NCBI GenBank assembly: GCA_949152475.1
Contig: OX424558.1
Span: forward strand, 42,400,751-42,464,750
DNA length: 64,000 nt
Direction of reading: 5' to 3'
Source: Terebella lapidaria
Taxonomy: Eukaryota > Annelida > Polychaeta > Terebellida > Terebellidae
The notes below the pieces were generated by a model. It was not told the DNA's origin. It saw only the letters and a list, made by a program, of their open reading frames with translations, and made no database searches. Below are positions 57,886-64,000 of this stretch, piece after piece. Each line of letters opens with the position of its first letter. Within the stretch, counting starts at the first letter, position 1. Position numbers and translations under genes: made by a program.

Positions 57886-57958
57886 GTCTCAGTGGCGCAA
57901 TGGATAGCGCGTCGGACTTCTAATCCGGAGGTTGTGGGTTCGAGTCCCATCTGAGACG
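57886..57958 (+). tRNA. tRNA-Arg(TCT), unit 38
   Basis: As unit 1 by eye. Confidence 0.94.
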
Positions 57959-58225
57959 GCAGCTGTTTATTTTACATCAGCCAATGGAGACTCACTTCAG
58001 AATGTAATATATCTGAAATATTTGCCAATAGAAGCAGTATGAGACATAGTATGTATGGAAGCCATTGAAATTTAATCAATGAAATTGCTTGAACGTTCAT
58101 TGTTCAATGTGTATTCGATGTTGAATGCATAAGGAAAATATGGAAATTTCATTGAGAAAACGAGCCAAAACGTGAAGACAGCTCTGCTTCATTTTGTCAA
58201 AAACTGACTCTACAGTTTTGCAGTA

Positions 58226-58297
58226 GGGGATGTAGCTCAGTGGTAGAGCGTTCGCTTCGCATGTGGAAGGTCCCGAGTTCAATCCTCGGCATCTCCA
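58226..58297 (+). tRNA. tRNA-Ala(CGC), unit 39
   Basis: Anticodon stem GTGGA instead of GTGAA (G-U pair); the same change is found in unit 42. Confidence 0.92.
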
Positions 58298-58458
58298 CAT
58301 CTTTTCACTCTTTCATAACAATTGTAGAAAGGAATAATAGCATATCTCCCCCATTCAATGATATTATGAGTTGCGAAAATGTTGTTGCCACTACCTCTTT
58401 TGGGTAAATGACGATTAGACTTCAGTATAAAGCACCCATCGCTTTGCTATCATGATGT

Positions 58459-58530
58459 GGGGATGTAGCTCAGTGGTAGAGCGTTCGCTTTGCATGTGAA
58501 AGGTCCCGGGTTCGATCCCCGGCATCTCCA
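58459..58530 (+). tRNA. tRNA-Ala(TGC), unit 39
   Basis: As unit 1 by eye. Confidence 0.94.
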
Positions 58531-58696
58531 CAAATATTTTAATCATTCCTCTGCCCAATATTCTGAAATCAAGAAACACGCAAACAAACTTGATGAAATG
58601 AGAGCACTGGGTTTTGGGTGCTGTCTTTGATCTGTTTCATCTATATGGGTGTTTAATAGGAAGGCTAGAAAACAACTATATTTCACAAGCTATTCT

Positions 58697-58769
58697 GTCT
58701 CAGTGGCGCAATGGATAGCGCGTCGGACTTCTAATCCGGAGGTTGTGGGTTCGAGTCCCATCTGAGACG
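58697..58769 (+). tRNA. tRNA-Arg(TCT), unit 39
   Basis: As unit 1 by eye. Confidence 0.94.
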
Positions 58770-59024
58770 GCAGCTGTTTATTTTACATCAGCCAATGGAG
58801 ACTCACTTCAGAATGTAATATATCTGGAATATTTGCCAATAGAAGCAGTATGAGACATAGTATGTATGGAAGCCATTGAAATTTAATCAATGAAATTGCT
58901 TGAACGTTCATTGTTCAATGTGTATTCGATGTTGAATGCATAAGGAAAATATGGAAATTTCATTGAGAAAACGAGCCAAAACGTGAAGACAGCTCTGCTT
59001 CATTTTGTCAAAAACTGACTCTAC

Positions 59025-59068
59025 GCTTCGCATGTGAAAGGTCCCGAGTTCAATCCTCGGCATCTCCA
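59025..59068 (+). pseudogene. tRNA-Ala(CGC) 3' part, 40-bp deletion, unit 40
   Basis: Same deletion join as unit 36. Confidence 0.93.
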
Positions 59069-59229
59069 CATCTTTTCACTCTTTCATAACAATTGTAGAA
59101 AGGAATAATAGCACATCTCCCCCATTCAATGATATTATGAGTTGCGAAAATGTTGTTGCCACTACCTCTTTTGGGTAAATGACGATTAGACTTCAGTATA
59201 AAGCACCCATCGCTTTGCTATCATGATGT

Positions 59230-59301
59230 GGGGATGTAGCTCAGTGGTAGAGCATTCGCTTTGCATGTGAAAGGTCCCGTGTTCGATCCCCGGCATCTCC
59301 A
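59230..59301 (+). tRNA. tRNA-Ala(TGC), unit 40
   Basis: T stem CCGTG against CCCGG (one mismatch) and gagca instead of gagcg after the D stem; probably weakened. The T-stem change recurs in unit 43. Confidence 0.85.
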
Positions 59302-59467
59302 CAAATATTTTAATCATTCCTCTGCCCAATATTCTGAAATCAAGAAACACGCAAACAAACTTGATGAAATGAGAGCACTGGGTTTTAGGTGCTGTCTTTG
59401 ATCTGTTTCATCTATATGGGTGTTTAATAGGAAGGCTAGAAAACAACTATATTTCACAAGCTATTCT

Positions 59468-59540
59468 GTCTCAGTGGCGCAATGGATAGCGCGTCGGACT
59501 TCTAATCCGGAGGTTGTGGGTTCGAGTCCCATCTGAGACG
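59468..59540 (+). tRNA. tRNA-Arg(TCT), unit 40
   Basis: As unit 1 by eye. Confidence 0.94.
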
Positions 59541-59807
59541 GCAGCTGTTTATTTTACATCAGCCAATGGAGACTCACTTCAGAATGTAATATATCTGAAA
59601 TATTTGCCAATAGAAGCAGTATGAGACATAGTATGTATGGAAGCCATTGAAATTTAATCAATGAAATTGCTTGAACGTTCATTGTTCAATGTGTATTCGA
59701 TGTTGAATGCATAAGGAAAATATGGAAATTTCATTGAGAAAACGAGCCAAAACGTGAAGACAGCTCTGCTTCATTTTGTCAAAAACTGACCCTACAATTT
59801 TGCAGTA

Positions 59808-59879
59808 GGGGATGTAGCTCAGTGGTAGAGCGTTCGCTTCGCATGTGAAAGGTCCCGAGTTCAATCCTCGGCATCTCCA
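59808..59879 (+). tRNA. tRNA-Ala(CGC), unit 41
   Basis: Gene as unit 1; one upstream change (ctgaccctac). Confidence 0.94.
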
Positions 59880-60040
59880 CATCTTTTCACTCTTTCATAA
59901 CAATTGTAGAAAGGAATAATAGCACATCTCCCCCATTCAATGATATTATGAGTTGCGAAAATGTTGTTGCCACTACCTCTTTTGGGTAAATGACGATTAG
60001 ACTTCAGTATAAAGCACCCATCGCTTTGCTATCATGATGT

Positions 60041-60112
60041 GGGGATGTAGCTCAGTGGTAGAGCGTTCGCTTTGCATGTGAAAGGTCCCGGGTTCGATCC
60101 CCGGCATCTCCA
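60041..60112 (+). tRNA. tRNA-Ala(TGC), unit 41
   Basis: As unit 1 by eye. Confidence 0.94.
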
Positions 60113-60278
60113 CAAATATTTTAATCATTCCTCTGCCCAATATTCTGAAATCAAGAAACACGCAAACAAACTTGATGAAATGAGAGCACTGGGTTTTAGG
60201 TGCTGTCTTTGATCTGTTTCATCTATATGGGTGTTTAATAGGAAGGCTAGAAAACAACTATATTTCACAAGCTATTCT

Positions 60279-60351
60279 GTCTCAGTGGCGCAATGGATAG
60301 CGCGTCGGACTTCTAATCCGGAGGTTGTGGGTTCGAGTCCCATCTGAGACG
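60279..60351 (+). tRNA. tRNA-Arg(TCT), unit 41
   Basis: Gene as unit 1; one change just downstream (ggcagcag). Confidence 0.94.
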
Positions 60352-60618
60352 GCAGCAGTTTATTTTACATCAGCCAATGGAGACTCACTTCAGAATGTAA
60401 TATATCTGAAATATTTGCCAATAGAAGCAGTATGAGACATAGTATGTATGGAAGCCATTGAAATTTAATCAATGAAATTGCTTGAACGTTCATTGTTCAA
60501 TGTGTATTCGATGTTGAATGCATAAGGAAAATATGGAAATTTCATTGAGAAAACGAGCCAAAACGTGAAGACAGCTCTGCTTCATTTTGTCAAAAACTGA
60601 CTCTACAATTTTGCAGTA

Positions 60619-60690
60619 GGGGATGTAGCTCAGTGGTAGAGCGTTCGCTTCGCATGTGGAAGGTCCCGAGTTCAATCCTCGGCATCTCCA
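60619..60690 (+). tRNA. tRNA-Ala(CGC), unit 42
   Basis: Anticodon stem GTGGA, as in unit 39. Confidence 0.92.
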
Positions 60691-60851
60691 CATCTTTTCA
60701 CTCTTTCATAACAATTCTAGAAAGGAATAATAGCATATCTCCCCCATTCAATGATATTATGAGTTGCGAAAATGTTGTTGCCACTACCTCTTTTGGGTAA
60801 ATGACGATTAGACTTCAGTATAAAGCACCCATCGCTTTGCTATCATGATGT

Positions 60852-60923
60852 GGGGATGTAGCTCAGTGGTAGAGCGTTCGCTTTGCATGTGAAAGGTCCC
60901 GGGTTCGATCCCCGGCATCTCGA
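60852..60923 (+). tRNA. tRNA-Ala(TGC), unit 42
   Basis: Acceptor 3' strand ends CATCTCG, losing the first acceptor pair; may be weakened. Confidence 0.87.
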
Positions 60924-61089
60924 CAAATATTTTAATCATTCCTCTGCCCAATATTCTGAAATCAAGAAACACGCAAACAAACTTGATGAAATGAGAGCAC
61001 TGGGTTTTAGGTGCTGTCTTTGATCTGTTTCATCTATATGGGTGTTTAATAGGAAGACTAGAAAACAACTATATTTCACAAGCTATTGT

Positions 61090-61162
61090 GTCTCAGTGGC
61101 GCAATGGATAGCGCGTCGGACTTCTAATCCGGAGGTTGTGGGTTCGAGTCCCATCTGAGACG
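61090..61162 (+). tRNA. tRNA-Arg(TCT), unit 42
   Basis: Gene as unit 1; one base just upstream differs (attgtgtctc). Confidence 0.94.
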
Positions 61163-61417
61163 GCAGCTGTTTATTTTACATCAGCCAATGGAGACTCACT
61201 TCAGAATGTAATATATCTGAAATATTTGCCAATAGAAGCAGTATGAGACATAGTATGTATGGAAGCCATTGAAATTTAATCAATGAAATTGCTTGAACGT
61301 TCATTGTTCAATGTGTATTCGATGTTGAATGCATAAGGAAAATATGGAAATTTCATTGAGAAAACGAGCCAAAACGTGAAGACAGCTCTGCTTCATTTTG
61401 TCAAAAACTGACTCTAC

Positions 61418-61461
61418 GCTTCGCATGTGAAAGGTCCCGAGTTCAATCCTCGGCATCTCCA
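61418..61461 (+). pseudogene. tRNA-Ala(CGC) 3' part, 40-bp deletion, unit 43
   Basis: Same deletion join as units 36 and 40. Confidence 0.93.
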
Positions 61462-61622
61462 CATCTTTTCACTCTTTCATAACAATTGTAGAAAGGAATA
61501 ATAGCACATCTCCCCCATTCAATGATATTATGAGTTGCGAAAATGTTGTTGCCACTACCTCTTTTGGGTAAATGACGATTAGACTTCAGTATAAAGCACC
61601 CATCGCTTTGCTATCATGATGT

Positions 61623-61694
61623 GGGGATGTAGCTCAGTGGTAGAGCGTTCGCTTTGCATGTGAAAGGTCCCGTGTTCGATCCCCGGCATCTCCA
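61623..61694 (+). tRNA. tRNA-Ala(TGC), unit 43
   Basis: T stem CCGTG mismatch shared with unit 40. Confidence 0.86.
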
Positions 61695-61860
61695 CAAATA
61701 TTTTAATCATTCCTCTGCCCAATATTCTGAAATCAAGAAACACGCAAACAAACTTGATGAAATGAGAGCACTGGGTTTTAGGTGCTGTCTTTGATCTGTT
61801 TCATCTATATGGGTGTTTAATAGGAAGGCTAGAAAACAACTATATGTCACAAGCTATTCT

Positions 61861-61933
61861 GTCTCAGTGGCGCAATGGATAGCGCGTCGGACTTCTAATC
61901 CGGAGGTTGTTGGTTCGAGTCCCATCTGAGACG
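61861..61933 (+). tRNA. tRNA-Arg(TCT), unit 43
   Basis: T stem GTTGG instead of GTGGG, one mismatch. Confidence 0.87.
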
Positions 61934-62200
61934 GCAGCTGTTTATTTTACATCAGCCAATGGAGACTCACTTCAGAATGTAATATATCTGAAATATTTGC
62001 CAATAGAAGCAGTATGAGACATAGTATGTATGGAAGCCATTGAAATTTAATCAATGAAATTGCTTGAACGTTCATTGTTCAATGTGTATTCGATGTTGAA
62101 TGCATAAGGAAAATATGGAAATTTCATTGAGAAAACGAGCCAAAACGTGAAGACAGCTCTGCTTCATTTTGTCAAAAACTGACTCTACAATTTTGCAGTA

Positions 62201-62272
62201 GGGGATGTAGCTCAGTGGTAGAGCGTTCGCTTCGCATGTGAAAGGTCCCGAGTTCAATCCTCGGCATCTCCA
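62201..62272 (+). tRNA. tRNA-Ala(CGC), unit 44
   Basis: As unit 1 by eye. Confidence 0.94.
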
Positions 62273-62433
62273 CATCTTTTCACTCTTTCATAACAATTGT
62301 AGAAAGGAATAATAGCACATCTCCCCCATTCAATGATATTATGAGTTGCGAAAATGTTGTTGCCACTACCTCTTTTGGGTAAATGACGATTAGACTTCAG
62401 TATAAAGCACCCATCGCTTTGCTATCATGATGT

Positions 62434-62505
62434 GGGGATGTAGCTCAGTGGTAGAGCGTTCGCTTTGCATGTGAAAGGTCCCGGGTTCGATCCCCGGCAT
62501 CTCCA
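62434..62505 (+). tRNA. tRNA-Ala(TGC), unit 44
   Basis: As unit 1 by eye. Confidence 0.94.
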
Positions 62506-62671
62506 CAAATATTTTAATCATTCCTCTGCCCAATATTCTGAAATCAAGAAACACGCAAACAAACTTGATGAAATGAGAGCACTGGGTTTTAGGTGCTGTC
62601 TTTGATCTGTTTCATCTATATGGGTGTTTAATAGGAAGGCTAGAAAACAACTATATTTCACAAGCTATTCT

Positions 62672-62744
62672 GTCTCAGTGGCGCAATGGATAGCGCGTCA
62701 GACTTCTAATCCGGAGGTTGTGGGTTCGAGTCCCATCTGAGACG
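62672..62744 (+). tRNA. tRNA-Arg(TCT), unit 44
   Basis: Anticodon stem TCAGA instead of TCGGA gives an A-C mismatch. Confidence 0.88.
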
Positions 62745-63011
62745 GCAGCTGTTTATTTTACATCAGCCAATGGAGACTCACTTCAGAATGTAATATATCT
62801 GAAATATTTGCCAATAGAAGCAGTATGAGACATAGTATGTATGGAAGCCATTGAAATTTAATCAATGAAATTGCTTGAACGTTCATTGTTCAATGTGTAT
62901 TCGATGTTGAATGCATAAGGAAAATATGGAAATTTCATTGAGAAAACGAGCCAAAACGTGAAGACAGCTCTGCTTCATTTTGTCAAAAACTGACTCTACA
63001 ATTTTGCAGTA

Positions 63012-63083
63012 GGGGATGTAGCTCAGTGGTAGAGCGTTCGCTTCGCATGTGAAAGGTCCCGAGTTCAATCCTCGGCATCTCCA
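63012..63083 (+). tRNA. tRNA-Ala(CGC), unit 45
   Basis: As unit 1 by eye. Confidence 0.94.
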
Positions 63084-63244
63084 CATCTTTTCACTCTTTC
63101 ATAACAATTGTAGAAAGGAATAATAGCACATCTCCCCCATTCAATGATATTATGAGTTGCGAAAATGTTGTTGCCACTACCTCTTTTGGGTAAATGACGA
63201 TTAGACTTCAGTATAAAGCACCCATCGTTTTGCTATCATGATGT

Positions 63245-63316
63245 GGGGATGTAGCTCAGTGGTAGAGCGTTCGCTTTGCATGTGAAAGGTCCCGGGTTCG
63301 ATCCCCGGCATCTCCA
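63245..63316 (+). tRNA. tRNA-Ala(TGC), unit 45
   Basis: Gene as unit 1; catcgtttt flank variant. Confidence 0.94.
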
Positions 63317-63482
63317 CAAATATTTTAATCATTCCTCTGCCCAATATTCTGAAATCAAGAAACACGCAAACAAACTTGATGAAATGAGAGCACTGGGTTT
63401 TAGGTGCTGTCTTTGATCTGTTTCATCTATATGGGTGTTTAATAGGAAGGCTAGAAAACAACTATATTTCACCAGCTATTCT

Positions 63483-63555
63483 GTCTCAGTGGCGCAATGG
63501 ATAGCGCGTCGGACTTCTAATCCGGAGGTTGTGGGTTCGAGTCCCATCTGAGACG
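63483..63555 (+). tRNA. tRNA-Arg(TCT), unit 45
   Basis: Gene as unit 1; one upstream change (caccagctattc). Confidence 0.94.
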
Positions 63556-63822
63556 GCAGCTGTTTATTTTACATCAGCCAATGGAGACTCACTTCAGAAT
63601 GTAATATATCTGAAATATTTGCCAATAGAAGCAGTATGAGACATAGTATGTATGGAAGCCATTGAAATTTAATCAATGAAATTGCTTGAACGTTCATTGT
63701 TCAATGTGTATTCGATGTTGAATGCATAAGGAAAATATGGAAATTTCATTGAGAAAACGAGCCAAAACGTGAAGACAGCTCTGCTTCATTTTGTCAAAAA
63801 CTGACTCTACAATTTTGCAGTA

Positions 63823-63894
63823 GGGGATGTAGCTCAGTGATAGAGCGTTCGCTTCGCATGTGAAAGGTCCCGAGTTCAATCCTCGGCATCTCCA
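63823..63894 (+). tRNA. tRNA-Ala(CGC), unit 46
   Basis: D loop AGTGATA instead of AGTGGTA changes one of the two conserved G residues that contact the T loop (also inside the A box), so function may be reduced. The window ends before the next gene of this unit. Confidence 0.87.
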
Positions 63895-64000
63895 CATCTT
63901 TTCACTCTTTCATAACAATTGTAGAAAGGAATAATAGCACATCTCCCCCATTCAATGATATTATGAGTTGCGAAAATGTTGTTGCCACTACCTCTTTTGG

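Larger units (their letters stand above)
24172..64000 (+). repeat. Tandem array of 811-bp tRNA units (46 units, continues past the window)
   Basis: A head-to-tail array whose unit runs from tagtatgtatggaagcc to agcagtatgagaca. The period is 811 bp in most units. Exceptions: unit 6 is +17, unit 14 -1, unit 15 -51, unit 18 -14, and units 36, 40 and 43 are -40 each; hAT and LTR insertions split units 9 and 19. Each unit carries tRNA-Ala(CGC), tRNA-Ala(TGC) and tRNA-Arg(TCT), all on the plus strand, together 217 of 811 bases. Spacers are nearly as conserved as genes; most units differ by only a few bases. The left edge is sharp at 24172, and the last unit is cut by the window end. Confidence 0.97.

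Noticed and set aside
24172-64000. tRNA-derived SINE family as an explanation for the repeats
   Set aside because: The units are in strict head-to-tail order with a fixed 811-bp period, full tRNA folds, separate terminators and no A-rich tails or target duplications.
24172-64000. CRISPR array or rRNA/histone-type repeat
   Set aside because: The unit is 811 bp with three tRNA genes and no short direct repeats with unique spacers; no rRNA or histone sequence is present.

Overview
The window looks like nuclear DNA of a marine invertebrate animal. The evidence is one spliced-looking, GC-rich host gene set in AT-rich repeat-filled DNA, several non-LTR retrotransposons with animal-type reverse transcriptases, hAT and fold-back DNA elements, and eukaryotic tRNA genes lacking an encoded CCA. 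The element types would suit a lancelet, a mollusc or a related lophotrochozoan or deuterostome; the species cannot be fixed from the sequence alone.

Positions 1 to about 10,515 form one large fold-back structure. A left arm (1-1306) and a right arm (about 8322-10,515) are inverted copies of each other, and both are built of the same two families of short tandem repeats plus a unique inner part. The 7 kb between the arms holds a broken CR1/L2-like LINE (about 1430-5068), intermediate repeats, a Ty3/Gypsy pol fossil on the minus strand (about 6640-7260), an 859-bp palindromic element with matching ends and a target duplication (7268-8126), and a short LINE-tail-like fragment. From 10,687 to 14,000 there is a 168-bp tandem repeat, an unassigned stretch, and a second, internally deleted LINE (about 12,555-13,965).

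Positions 14,000-24,170 are the most host-like part. The clear gene is a 264-residue protein with an aerolysin/ETX-MTX2-like beta-pore-forming domain (20,317-21,111, plus strand), preceded by a probable intron in its 5' UTR. A candidate exon of another gene lies on the minus strand at 18,010-18,353. A 412-bp MITE-like element with TTAA ends lies downstream.

From 24,172 to the end of the window (and clearly beyond it) runs a head-to-tail array of an 811-bp unit. Each unit carries three tRNA genes in the same direction: tRNA-Ala(CGC), tRNA-Ala(TGC) and tRNA-Arg(TCT). I count 46 units and 136 tRNA loci, of which about 131 look structurally intact. Flanks are as well conserved as genes, so the array is young or kept uniform by exchange. 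Shared variants reveal three-unit higher-order repeats. The array is broken by a 746-bp hAT element with an 8-bp target duplication and by a 2384-bp non-autonomous LTR element with identical LTRs, which landed 26 bp upstream of a tRNA gene. A few tRNA copies are damaged or changed, including one Ala-type body with a CTC (Glu) anticodon.
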